From positions 952,001-1,016,000 of the forward strand of contig OZ035964.1 in NCBI GenBank assembly GCA_964034945.1: a stretch of 64,000 bases of DNA. The letters run 5' to 3'. Both the position numbers and the translations under genes were made by a program. This document shows positions 12,174 through 23,956 of the stretch, one piece after another. This stretch comes from Chrysopilus asiliformis (Eukaryota; Arthropoda; Insecta; Diptera; Rhagionidae). The notes under the pieces were generated by a model. That model did no database searches. It had not been told where the DNA came from and worked only from the letters and a program-made list of their open reading frames with translations. The stretch's first letter is position 1, and each line of letters begins with the position of its first letter.

Positions 12174-13197
12174 AAAAATGTTTTAAATTCGATATATATA
12201 TTGTCTGATTATTAAATATGTATAAATCAGAAGATGAAGCAACAAAAAATTGTTTTATTTTTTTACTTTTTGACCTAGATTTGTTTTTTTCTCAATATCT
12301 CTAAATTCAATCTGCGCCAAAAAATTGAGCTAGCTCAAAACTGATAACGGATTCGTGATCAGCGACCCCAAAAACCCCCATATTCAAAATTTCAGCCCGA
12401 TCGGGCCATAAATACCGGAAAGGGGCAAAATCACATAACAAATTTCCACGGCTGATGGAATCGAAATTTCGCCAAAATCTGAAATCCAATCTACCAGGCG
12501 ATCAGAAACAGCAGCAAGCAAATAAGCACAAATCCAAATCAAAGTTAAACACTTTTGCCCATCTCGCTCTCGCTCGCATGATGCATGCATGCCTCTCACG
12601 TTTCCATCTTCTCAGAAGGAAACGTGAGAGGCATGCATGCATGCGTGCGAGCAAGAGCGAGATGGGGAAATTTGTTTTGAATTCTCAGAAGGAAACGCGA
12701 GAGGCATGCATGCATGCGTGCGAGCAAGAGCGAGATGGGGAAATTTGTTTTGAATTCTCAGAAGAAAACGTGAGAGGCATGCATGCATCATGCGAGCGAG
12801 AGCGAGATGGGCAAAAGTGTTTAACTTTGATTTGGATTTGTGCTTATTTGCTTGCTGCTGTTTCTGATCGCCTGGTAGATTGGATTTCAGATTTTGGCGA
12901 AATTTCGATTCCATCAGCCGTGCAGGAAAATTGCTGATTGTTATGTGATTTCCGGTATTTATGGTCCGATCCGGCTGAAATTTTGCATGTGGGGGTTTTT
13001 GGGGTCGCTGATCACGAATCCGTTATCAGTTTTGAGGTAGCTCAATTTTTTGGCGCAGATTGATTTAAGAGATATCGAGAAAAAAACAAATCTAGGTCAA
13101 AAAGTAAAAAAAATAAAGCAATTTTTTGTTACTTGATCTTCTGATTTGTACATATTTAATAACCAAACAAAATATATCGAATTTAAAACATTTAAAT
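12174..13197. mobile_element. Second long palindrome with a 73-bp tandem core
   Basis: Two arms of about 430 bp (about 12174-12606 and 12765-13197) are near-perfect reverse complements. The outer parts carry the gagctagctc and gatcgggc modules also found in the 8.3-11.2 kb palindrome. The core holds three 73-bp units starting tctcagaag at 12610, 12683 and 12756, each with gcatgcatgcatgcg and gagcgagatgggg. Because of the symmetry the same peptide (starting MESKFRQNLK) can be read on both strands (12455-12937 plus and 12612-12914 minus). This is geometry, not two genes. Confidence 0.85.
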
Positions 13198-13446
13198 TTA
13201 TTATTTGGCATAAAAATGATCAAATGGGATTCAAATAAAAATTCGTTACATTTCAAATCCCCAAAATGGCCATTCAATTCCAATTCAACTGAAATTTTTA
13301 CGATTTTTTCAACTGAAATCATAACAAGGATATGCGTTGGTGACCCTAGGGGATTATTCTTAAACTTTTGCCCCAAATTGTAGCCTGTCTGCATTTTTCC
13401 CTCAAAGCATTTCCCTTTTTTAATGCGTGTATCCGTTGTCCGTTTT

Positions 13447-13690
13447 ACCGTTTGGCTAGGGCTCCTAGGCGCGCCCCAAAAAATTGAGCCACCTCAAAAC
13501 TGTGTCTGACTTGCTTGCTGCTATTTCTGATCGCCTGGTAGTTTGGTTTTCAGATTTTCGCTAAATTTTCGATTCAGGAGCATTTTGTTATGTGATTTTG
13601 CCGGTTTCCGGTTTCTCCGGTATTTATGGTCCGATCGGGCTGAAATTATGTATATGGGGGGTTTTTTCTGGTGCTAATTACGAATCCGAC
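13447..13690 (+). repeat. Single-arm copy of the second palindrome
   Basis: Resembles one arm of 12174-13197: aaaaaattgagccacctcaa, tttctgatcgcctggtag, tatttatggtccgatcgggc, then a gaatccg end. Only one arm is present, so it is a solo or truncated copy. A short fragment of the 72-bp satellite (reverse orientation, cctactaagaacaagcctct) follows at 13718-13737. Confidence 0.7.
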
Positions 13691-14038
13691 TGTATCTTTA
13701 TCGGTTATAATTATTTTTCCTACTAAGAACAAGCCTCTATAAATTCGGAAAAAGTATTTTCTTGTTTATTAAAACAAATTTGATTAAGAAAAGATGAAGC
13801 AATGAAAATAGTTTCATCATTTTTTAAAAATATATATTTTTTAGGCAATCGTGACACAAAATATTCTTTTTTTTTTGTACAATATATGATTATCACACAA
13901 TTTTCATTGAAATGAAATACATTTTAATGTAATACGGATGTAAATACTCGTAAATTTTGTTAAAAAAAAACATATAACAGGGGCCAATAAAGCTTATTAT
14001 TTTTGTATTAAATGAAACCAAAATATAATAAATACACA

Positions 14039-17000
14039 TTATGTATTTGATAATCTTCCAATATGTGTTTGTAATGCTGTTAGCCTACGTGGCCGTCTTT
14101 GGTGTCCTAACACCAGTAGCCTTCCAGTGGATTTTATTCGCAATGGCGGTGAGGACTTCATCAGTTGGTGGAGCTGCTGTTGCTGATGGACTCCCATTAA
14201 TCCTAAATTTATCTTAAATTTAATCTAATTTTTTTTTCTCATTCCCATCCTTTTGACGAATTCGATTTTTAATGACTATGTACCACTATTGACGCTGTCG
14301 AGAACAGCCGGAACAGTGCTCCCATTAATCCCGGATGATCCTGGCGACCCGGTTGCTATCCCACACCACGTTCGATTCAAGGAACCCTTCGACTGCGGCA
14401 GCCAAGATGACGGTAGAATACTGTTTGCGATGGTGGACGCTCCTGATCCTGTAACACCAGCCGGTGAGCCTCCAGCTTTCGACAAATTAATCCAGGTTGA
14501 ATTTAAATTGCCGCTTTGCAGACGTTTCTGTTTTGTAGTAAAGTCTTTGTGTTTTGTGAAATAAATTAAACGATATTGATTTTTCATTAAATTTTAGAAA
14601 AGTTTTTCAAAATATTGCACATAATTTAATATAAACTACCTCGCCAATTGCTAAAACCTTTCCTTTGATGGATCAATTCGTTTGCTCTTTTTGGTCGAAA
14701 GTAAGATTCTGCTATGTCCTCGTTATCGGTTGATTGAAATTTCTAGATTAAAAGAAATGCCACAATGAAAAATATTTTTTTGATTTTCAGCGATGGAATT
14801 TTAGTTACTTTCGTAAGATGATCAGTCTCATCGGTAAATAAGTTATTATTGCTTAAATTAATTAAATTATTGCTTCGTAAATGATGTTCATCGTGTCCAC
14901 TACTATTTGTTGGCGATGGGGAGTTCGAGGTGTCGGATTGCGTGGCAGAACCTTCTAGACGTCCAGGAGCTGTCGTCGACGTGCTTTCGAATCGATTATT
15001 CCGCAGTGGTGCTAAAACAAATCGTAGATTTTTGAAAAGCTGTGTAGTTAATTGTTGAAACATAGAAGAGCGACTGGTGGATGTCAAGGGAAGTAAAGCA
15101 AGCGAAATTCAGAAAAGTTCACAAATCCGGTCCCTGCAGGGATGCAAAGCAAAAGTTTGCCGAGAAATTTGGTTCTAGTTTTTGGTTGTGGTTCCGAAAA
15201 TCACGAAAATTTTGGTTTTGGTTTCAATTTTGGTTCCGAAAATCACGAAAATTTCGCTTTTGTTTCAATTTTGGTTCCGAAAATCACGAAAATTTGGTTC
15301 TAGTTTTGATTTACCAAAATCTTATCGGTTCAGTGGTTTTGGTTTCGGTTGAAAACCCGGTTTTTTTTTATCCCCAAGGGGCCTATTATGAAATACGATC
15401 GTAATCGTAACGATCGGGATTCGCCTATTGTTGTTAGTAGAAAACACCAGCAACAACACACAGTTTCTGATTGTCACGATAACGATTGTATTCCATAATA
15501 CGCCCCCAGCACTATAAACCTTTGCTATGCCACACAGTGTTTTGAAAACACGCATTTTTGTGACATCGGTGGAAGACCGACAACAGCTCGAAAACCATGG
15601 CAAATATGATATTATGGTAAATGGGAAAGTTATTGGGCAAAGTAAGCAGAATATGTTTCTGATTTCAAAATTTTGAAATTCGGGGCGGAAGGTCCTGTAA
15701 GCATAACGCAAATATCTCTTTTTCAATTGTTTCTCGGAAAAACTTGCTTTAAGCCCAATTCAGACTAACAATTGCGATTACGATTGAAGCTTCTCGACCA
15801 ATGATTTTAATACTTTTAATAAGTTATTGATTTTAATAATCGATATAACTCTAAAATATCAGTTGTGGTCAACACAAAACTTTCTTCTACTAAATCTACG
15901 ACCCTGCGCAATTTACGCTAGAGCCCTGTCGCGTTGTCAACCTAAGACGACCTCCCAATAAATTCTTGGTTTATTCAAAAATATCAAAAACGTACAAAAT
16001 TTGAGATAACTTGAGAACTGTAAAATATATCAATTTACGGTAAATGGCAAAAATGTAGAAAATGTTAATATCTTTAATTATTCTTTTAACTCATTTGTCG
16101 AAAAACCGTTAGTTTGCAAATTATTCGCAAACATATGATTTTATACATATTAATGACAATATCTCAATAACGGTAAAAGATAACGGATAACGGTAAGAAA
16201 CAAAATTGTGCAGAATGCCATTCTTATTAATTCACTTCATACATTCAGTCAGCAAAAACCCGTTAGTTTTCGAGATAATCGCAAAACACTGTTTTTTTTT
16301 GGAAATAACGGTTTATCTTGATAACAGGTGGAGATATCGAGTTATAGCTAAAGACAAAAGTGTGGGAAATTTTATTTTCTCCAAGTTTTGTCATACTTAA
16401 GGCCACTAAAAAACGCGTAGTTTGGGAGTAAATCGAGAAAAACGAAATTGCGATTTTTGAAAAACCGCCATTTTGGATACTTTCGGTTAACGGATTTCCA
16501 CCAAAAGTTGATAGGATCGTCCCATTTCAGGACCCAACATGCCTATAAAATTTCATGGCGCTAGCTCTATTAGTTTTTGAGAAATCTGACAGACAGACAG
16601 ACTGACAGACAGACTGACAGACAGACTGACAGACAGACTGACAGACAGACTGACAGACAGACTGACAGACAGACTGACAGACAGACTGACAGACAGACTG
16701 ACAGACAGACTGACAGACAGACTGACAGACAGACTGACAGACAGACTGACAGACAGACTGACAGACAGACTGACAGACAGACTGACAGACAGACTGACAG
16801 ACAGACTGACAGACAGACTGACAGACAGACTGACAGACAGACTGACAGACAGACTGACAGACAGACTGACAGACAGACTGACAGACAGACTGACAGACAG
16901 ACTGACAGGCAGACTGACAGACTGACAGACAGACTGACAGACAGACTGACAGACAGACTGACAGACAGACTGACAGACAGACTGACAGACAGACTGACAG

Positions 17001-20000
17001 ACAGACTGACAGACAGACTGACAGACAGACTGACAGACAGACTGACAGACAGACTGACAGACAGACTGACAGACAGACTGACAGACAGACTGACAGACAG
17101 ACTGACAGACAGACTGACAGACAGACTGACAGACAGACTGACAGACAGACTGACAGACAGACTGACAGACAGACTGACAGACAGACTGACAGACAGACTG
17201 ACAGACAGACTGACAGACAGACTGACAGACAGACTGACAGACAGACTGACAGACAGACTGACAGACAGACTGACAGACAGACTGACAGACAGACTGACAG
17301 ACAGACTGACAGACAGACTGACAGACAGACTGACAGACAGACTGACAGACAGACTGACAGACAGACTGACAGACAGACTGACAGACAGACTGACAGACAG
17401 ACTGACAGACAGACTGACAGACAGACTGACAGACAGACTGACAGACAGACTGACAGACAGACTGACAGACAGACTGACAGACAGACTGACAGACAGACTG
17501 ACAGACAGACTGACAGACAGACTGACAGACAGACTGACAGACAGACTGACAGACAGACTGACAGACAGACTGACAGACAGACTGACAGACAGACTGACAG
17601 ACAGACTGACAGACAGACTGACAGACAGACTGACAGACAGAAAGACATTTTTTAAATATGACTCCAATCGACTCAGGAGTGATCGGGAAATGTTTTTTAG
17701 GCAAAATTAAGAGGTCGAAATTTTTCATGAATACAATACTTTATTATACTCCGTAGAAGAGAGTAAAAAGGATTGAAAAATAATACAAGTTTGATTAAAT
17801 GTGTAGTTAATCATCCCAGATGATTGAAATTTAATAGAAAAAGTATTAAAAAATGTCGATTCCAGATATGGGATTAAAAGTTAGTCCAATAATTTTAACC
17901 GTGCAGGACCTTCCGTTATTCTTACAGATTTATTGATGTCAGAATCGGATCCGCCGATCCCAAAAAACCCCCAGATGAGATTTTTCCCGAAAAATTTGAG
18001 GAAAAGAATAATCACGCTATCCATACAGAGCCTTCCCTTATAATGGGTCAACTATCTCTTAATAAAATACAATTATTGAAATATTAAAATTCTCAAAATT
18101 TGTTCTATTCGAAACACTGTGGACCACCGTAAAAATTTCGTATTTTTAGGCAACTTACCTGCTGGTGGTAACTTCAAACGGATCATGGAATCTTCAGGTA
18201 ATTTCCATCGTTTTAGATCATCATTCCAAATGGATTCCTGCTGGATTGCGTCTGGATCCCTATATTTAAAAAAAAAATCGTATTTTTACATTTGCTCACA
18301 TCAAATTCTCGTAGATACGAACCAATATTTCCCATCTTTTCGTAGTATTGGCAAAGCTTTCTCAAGTAATTGCTGAAAAAATCTTAAATTTCTCTCAAGT
18401 CGCCGAATGGTTTCTAAATAATCCGCCCGGTCCAATTGAAATTCAGCCTGCAAATCGGATACCTCACGTTCCAGAGCCCGAACACGCTGCCTGCATTGTT
18501 TCAATGAATCTGTTTTTGATTTTAACTCGTGCTGAATATCGGTGTAGTGTTCCTGTAGGAGATCCCTATCCGAACTCTTGTCAACGCGACTAAGAGCTTG
18601 CGCCAACGCATTGAGACGTTTCTGGGCGGCTAGCTTCTTTTTATAACGTTTCTCCTTCAACTGCACATCATTTGCCCGTTCACCACCGATTAAGGCGTTT
18701 TTGATCATTTCAAATCGATTGATCGCCTCCTGCTGATTCAAATTCGCAACTTCCGGTGGAATCTTTTCATTGTTGTTGTTGTTGTTGTTCAATTCGGCCG
18801 GGCCACTAAGATTCTTTAATTGCTTCTCATAGTGATTTTTTAATCGTTCCATATCTGAAAAAAAAACAATCAAAAGGATTGTTATTTTTTTTTTTTAAAT
18901 AAAAATTAAAATAAATTCCCCTACCTTTAACGAGCTCCTCCTTTTCCTTCTGCTGGGCTTCATGTTCATTTTTCAAACGCACCGTTTCCGCTTCATATTC
19001 CGCCCGAACCTTTGATTTCTCTAGCTCCAACCATTCTTCACGATCAAATTCAGTGATATCCGATTTATTGGTAGCGATCACTTGATCACCACCATTTACG
19101 ACTTTCCCACTTGATTCCAGTAATTTACGCAACTGCATGATCTCCTGTTGATATTCACGCAGCATTGTGTCCTTTGGATCCTCATTGATCTTCGGTTTAT
19201 TGTGAATGTTTTTCGCTCGGCTAGCGTAACGAAGGGTTGACAGTGTCTCATCATAATTATAGTCCGCTGGTGAAACACATGCGATCATAAGAGTTTTTGT
19301 GTTACCGCCCAAAGAGTCCTGATAAAATCATTAAAAAATCTGTGATCTAATGTGAACAGCACATGACACTATGACCCGACAAGTAAAATATTAGCTTATA
19401 TAAAAATATTAGTATGCATCGTTGCCAGGTAAAAGTTTTTTGTATAAGTTTTAGAATACAGAAAAAAAAACGAAAAGAGTGCAAAGACTTTTGAGAAAAC
19501 TTTTATCCTTGCAGGACTTTCCGTTTCGAATTAGTTTAACACCAGATTCGTGAAAAAAAATTCCGAAAACCCACAAATATCAATTTTTCCAAAAGAAAAT
19601 GAGAAAAATGATATTTGGTTATCCTTGCAGGTAATTTGGTATCGTATTTTGAAATTCTTACACCCGATTCGTGATCAGCGACACTGAAAACACAACAATG
19701 CGATTACTCCCTTGGAAAAACGGGAAAAAGTATATTTGCATTATCCTTACAGGACCTTGCGTTTCGAATTTTGAAAATCCAATACCGAATTTGCGATCAA
19801 CGACCCCGAAAACTCCCAGTGAGACTTTTCAACCTCTTATTGAGCGAATATAAGGCGTTAAAAGCTAGAGTGGACCAACACACATGTCGAAATCGTGAAT
19901 TTTTTTGTGTTTGAATCACTACTGCGAGTGAGTTTTTAGACAAAAATGTTTGGATGCACCAAAAAACGTTTCAACATTGAGTAATAAAGTTCACAGATTT

Positions 20001-21534
20001 TTTTTTTCCAAAAATTTTCAGTCAATAATAGTACAGAGTGGAAAAGCTTCAAAAACTCGATTATGTGGGTTGGTCCACTCTAGCTTTTAACGCCTCATCT
20101 TAAAGTTTTAAAACACCAAAAAAAAAAAACAGACTAACAGACAGAAAGGAAATATGAGTCCAATCGATTCAGAAGTGGTCGGAAAATGCTTTTTCAAGTA
20201 AAATTAAGAGGTTAACATTTTTCATATATTATACTTCGTATAAGAAAGTAAATAAAAAAATTACGCGGCCCTTTTTAAAATATACGAGAGTAGAGTGAAA
20301 TTACATTTTTTACTTTTACTTCTCAGGAAGATTCAGAAAAAATCTCAGCTCAATCCGTAGAGCGGTTTTCCAGCCACAACTTTGAAAACTTGTTCAAAAG
20401 TCTAATAAAACTTTACTGTTTGCTTTTGAAAAGCTCTAACTTGTAAGCTTCTCGACCGATTGAGCTGAAATTTTCGTACAGGGAAAAAACAATAGGGAAA
20501 GGGAGCGGGGGGGTGCATAATCGAAAAAGTTTCTAGCCTACCCTCTAAGTTACATACCTGCAATAATCGCGTGAGTTTCGAATCCCGATATGGTATGTGT
20601 TTTGTTTTACCATCGACTAAAGCTGAAATGACATTGCCAAGCGCCGATAAGGATAAATTGATTTTCGTTGCTTCCTTAAGACGTTCTCCTGTCGCTCCAG
20701 TTTTATTCTGTCGCTCTGATCCTGCCAAATCCACTAAATTCAATTTACCTTTCTTAATACCTGGCGATTCATTCGTTCCCAATTTCACTTTGGTTTCGAT
20801 CTGTTCCAAACTAATGGTAAAAATCGAATGTGACCTTGAGCTACCCGCATTCATTAATGTCGCACCGACAATACGATTTTTCGTACCCATCCGTAAAAGA
20901 TCCTCGCATTCCTTGGCATTGTGGACGGTATGCGTTGAGAGATTCGTGACGACAACTCCTTCACCCGGAATCTCCTTCAATTGTAAATTGGAAATATTTT
21001 CATTTGGACGTAGCAAATCCCGAATATTCTCATTGTAAATTTCCAGATAGCTGACTAGGGCCAAATACTGAACGCCCGATGCCACCGATATCGCCTCGAA
21101 TATATGATCAAATGATCGTGAAATGATCCCGCGTTGTGATGATTGATCGCATATATCTGGTCCTTGCATTGTATGCGATTTACCGCAGCCAGTTTGTCCA
21201 TAAGCGAATATCGTACCATTGTATCCTTCAAGGACATTTTCAATTAACGAATAGCAAATATCATTGTATAGTGCTTCGGTCGGGGCATCCGAATCGTACG
21301 CATTGTCGTACGTGAATGTTTTTGGCGGTGCTGAACGATCGGTTGGATTCTCTAAATTCACCGCACAATCAAAAATTTCAACGATACTCTTTAGGGGAAA
21401 AAATGTTTTTTTGTAAAAAAAGAAAATTTAAACTCTTTAATTTTTCTTTCTAAATTAGTTACCTTGCATTTCATATCCACTTCCTTGGAATTCATGGGTC
21501 TGGAACGGACCACCACACGGACATTTTCGGCCAT
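14039..21534 (-). CDS. Kinesin-2 motor, KIF17/OSM-3 class
   Basis: Eight coding exons on the minus strand: 21534-21463, 21388-20558, 19318-18925, 18854-18323, 18259-18159, 15011-14809, 14527-14284, 14202-14039. All phases agree and the product is 846 aa. The N-terminal motor (1-350) has ATP-binding GQTGCGKS (88-95), switch [10 protein letters not shown] (204-212) and switch II DLAGSE (244-249), then the kinesin-2 neck pattern [18 protein letters not shown]. Coiled coil covers about 350-600, with a poly-Asn run and [16 protein letters not shown], which resembles KIF17. A basic, Ser/Thr-rich tail follows. The start [15 protein letters not shown] matches the family start. Known role: homodimeric plus-end motor for ciliary/intraflagellar and dendritic transport. 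The last two exons (tail) are supported by frame and splice sites only. The exon 4 donor (gttcgt) is weak. Intron 5 (3.1 kb) holds the 12-bp minisatellite. Confidence 0.88.
15075..15310. repeat. Short tandem repeat, about 42-bp unit, in kinesin intron 5
   Basis: Three units share ggttccgaaaatcacgaaaa, starting near 15190, 15233 and 15274. It has the T/G-rich look of simple expansion and no coding signal. Confidence 0.7.
15377..15508. mobile_element. Hairpin MITE in kinesin intron 5
   Basis: The ends are ggggcctattatgaaatacg and cgattgtattccataatacg followed by cccc, an imperfect terminal inverted repeat, with an inner tgttgttag/caacaaca pairing. About 130 bp, non-coding. Confidence 0.65.
15850..17775 (+). 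repeat. Dispersed repeat family A, full-length-looking copy
   Basis: Order of parts: a phrase close to atcagttgtggtcaacacaa, several blocks about reading taacggtaaaagataacgg, a block ending ctattagtttttgagaaatc, a gacagac run (here hugely expanded), then a tail gactccaatcgactcaggag, aggcaaaattaagaggtcga and aatactttattatact. The same order recurs at 44697-45395; tails or fragments occur at 20120-20235, 48275-48460 and 63655-63750, and in reverse at 28140-28460 and 32080-32530. No reading frame is conserved, so it is probably a non-autonomous family. Confidence 0.7.
16589..17640. repeat. 12-bp minisatellite (actgacagacag)n in kinesin intron 5
   Basis: About 1,050 bp of nearly identical actgacagacag units (roughly 87 copies). 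The main interruption is near 16908-16922, where a G substitution and a 4-bp deletion shift the register. Because the unit is 12 bp, long open frames exist in four frames (for example 16577-17710 plus and 16527-17648 minus), which read TDRQ/TDRL or CLSV-type repeats. They are artefacts. The array sits in the gacagac slot of dispersed repeat family A. Its homogeneity suggests recent expansion or an assembly-sensitive locus. Confidence 0.95.
17776..18122. other. Rest of kinesin intron 5, repeat debris
   Basis: AT-rich sequence with a degraded copy of the ggaccttccgttattcttac and gaatcggatccgccgatccc phrases (dispersed family B style). No exon is seen here. Confidence 0.5.
19321..20557. repeat. 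Kinesin intron 2, repeat-rich
   Basis: The intron carries two or three diverged units of a roughly 110-bp repeat (atccttgcaggacttt, gattcgtgatcagcgac near 19500-19820). It also carries a phrase tagagtggaccaaca near 19866 and its inverse ttggtccactctagc near 20070, which close an approximately 220-bp inverted-repeat element (about 19855-20100). A family A tail lies at 20120-20235. Confidence 0.6.
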
Positions 21535-21795
21535 GTTTACAAAAATGTTTGTTTTTCTTGTATCGATTTAAAGTTTCTTGTGAGAAAATTTAATTGAATT
21601 TTCAGTTCGTCACGAATATCTACAAGAATAATGGTTGATAAAAAATTCATTAATCGATATATCAATGAATGCTGCGGTTTCAATCAAAACGAAATCAACT
21701 TTAAAAATTCGTTCTACAAAAGCCCACGTCCTTCCGATACGTTTTTAGCCTTCCATATAATGTGAAGGTAATTATTGACATAATTTATACAGAAA

Positions 21796-22375
21796 CATAA
21801 GAAAAGCTACAATTGCCAGAGGCCATTCGTCAAATGATGACCGACAAAATGTTTATTTAAAAAAAAAATCATTTGTATGGGAGAGGGGGAAGCAGTGGTC
21901 CAACAGGATTTTGATGTATAGATAAGCTATGTAAAATTATATTCTAAATACATGTTATCTCTATAAATATTTCGACACGATACACAATTTTCGAGAAAAC
22001 AGGAAAAATGCATTCAATTTGTATGGGAAGGAGGAAGGTGTGGTCAGATTAGAATTTTTTAATATGACTCACCGTTTTCCAGAAAATTGCATAAAATTGT
22101 TTCGTTTGTATGGGGGAGGGGGGGGGGGGGGAGGGAATGGTCCGATTTCGCCCATTTAAGAACTTAGCCGAGCCATTTACGAAAAACATAACTATGCAAA
22201 ATTTCACGTCTTTATCTCAATCCTTTCAAAAGTTCTGGTGTTCACGGACAGACAGACAGACAGACGGACGGATCGACATGCGGAAATCGAAATCTTTTGT
22301 CATTCCTAACGCCCTGGTGCAGTTCATTTTTGTATCTAATGCGTTACCAACGGTATTCCAAATCTAAGAGGAGTA
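21796..22375 (+). repeat. Dispersed repeat family E
   Basis: Landmarks: gctacaattgccagaggcca, tgatgaccgacaaaatgttt, repeated tttgtatgggngaggggg lines, ggtccgatttcgcccattta, a gacagacagacagacagacg run, catgcggaaatcgaaatctt, and a final tctaatgcgttaccaacggt. Related copies are at 39200-39560, 51150-51560 (reverse) and 55612-56378. Non-coding. Confidence 0.7.
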
Positions 22376-22839
22376 TACAGTTTTCTCATAAATTCGATAA
22401 ATCATTATTGTGTATTCACCCCGATCCCTCCCAAAGCCATATTGGAGACACATTTTATTACTTGAAGTATTTATGGATATCAACCCCTCTCGATAGGCAC
22501 TGACCACTAATATAGCTCGGCTACTGTTGATAAAAAAATATTCATACATACATTATTTATTATGTTATACAATTATGATAAAAGGCCAAGGTTAGATAAC
22601 TTGTTATACAAACATACATACATACATACATGTGACATATATTGAATTGACACTCAGCCTATCTAATTGTGTAGTTTTTTTAAATTGCCGCAAATATCCT
22701 AGAATCTATTGATGGAGTATTAATCAAAATTTGCTTTTGTGTGCCCAAAAACCACAAGAAAAAAATAGGAAAAACCTTGAAAATTACCACAAAACCCCCC
22801 AGGAAAGTCTTCAAAATCCCCAGAAAGCCCTCAAAAACG

Positions 22840-23245
22840 CTTTTATTTAGCTTGCCTTCGTATCTGTTTGTCTGTCTGTCGGGGTCAAATCTTGCAATCT
22901 AATTTTGAACCACTTCCACTCATCCGATTGACTTGAAATTTCTCACATATACGTAAAAGTCCGATGACAATACAATATTTTCTCTACTTCGTCTTTGAAA
23001 GGTCCTGTAAGGAAAACGTGATTATCATTTCCCTAAAATTTTCGAAAAACTATTTCATCTGGGGGTTTTTTATATTGCTGAATCCGATTCTGGAGTTAAA
23101 AAGTCCTTAAAAATATCTCAGAGGCAGCAAGGATGTATATTCGAGGACTAAAAAGTATAAACAAGCGTGGCGAAAGACAGACGTCGTTCTGGATTAATTA
23201 AATACCAAATGGTTATACTTTTTTATACATCGTATAAAAAAGTAA
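22840..23245 (+). repeat. Dispersed repeat family B
   Basis: Starts agcttttatttagcttgcct, then gtctgtctgtcggggtcaaa, tccgattgacttgaaatttc, ggtcctgtaaggaaaacgtg, ctgaatccgattctgg and a tail gaaagacagacgtc. Related copies are at 41565-41960 and 45395-46012, with a degraded reverse copy at about 2845-3180. Confidence 0.7.
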
Positions 23246-23956
23246 AAACCCATGAAAGCACGCCGAGGGCTTTAAATTCCCCCCGCCCTCTTCTTCTTGT
23301 GAATTTAAAAACTAAACTCCTCAAAGCCACCACAAATTTCTCAAAATCGCCTACGAAACCCACAAAACCATCACAAAGTTCCTTAAAACGACCACAAAAT
23401 CTCCTCAAAGAAAAAACAAATTCTCACCCCTTTTACTACATTTATACATCGAACTATCGACTTGGTCAATTGTAATTATCCATACATACGTATGGGTAAC
23501 GCTTATTTCTCTTCAGATAGTTTTGTCTGTTAGCATTAAAATCGATGAGATGAAGATCCATTTTTAATGCAATCCTTTGATATGTAATAAAATCAATAAA
23601 ATTATTATTAAAAATTATTGGTCGTTGCAGTAATCTTACAGAAATTTCAACGTCGCCCTTGTGAACATTTACAGCTAAAATTTGAATGTCCGGTCTAATG
23701 GGGGGTAGAAAAAAGATGTTTTTTTTAAAGAAAAGATTCCTATTTTTCAAAGTCCATGAAATCTGGTGCATTTTCAAAAGATAAAATTTTGGAACCCAGG
23801 CAGTGGAACCCTAAAATGGCACTAGCCATAATAATGTTTATAGTTTATTGTTTTTTTTTTAAGCATTTGCTTATCGCTAATAAATTTTTTGGAAATTATT
23901 TTTAAAAAAATCTTTTTTTAACTTACAATAAAATAAATACTCCTATTATCCAAACC

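Noticed and set aside
12455..12937. 160-codon frame (and its mirror at 12612-12914) with repeated Cys/His-containing peptide
   Set aside because: It crosses the palindrome centre and the 73-bp tandem core; the same peptide appears on both strands purely by symmetry.
14253..14564. 103-codon plus-strand frame
   Set aside because: It is antisense to kinesin exon 7, which has proper splice sites and the required phase.
16527..17728. Four long frames of about 365-391 codons reading TDRQ, CLSV or SVCQ type repeats
   Set aside because: They are translations of a 12-bp minisatellite with no start context, splice signals or non-repeat domain.
20571..21038. 155-codon plus-strand frame
   Set aside because: It is antisense to the kinesin motor exon, a shadow of the real coding strand.
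23167..23475. 102-codon Lys/Pro/Ser-rich frame
   Set aside because: Low complexity, starts inside the family B tail, has no splice sites and no recognisable domain.
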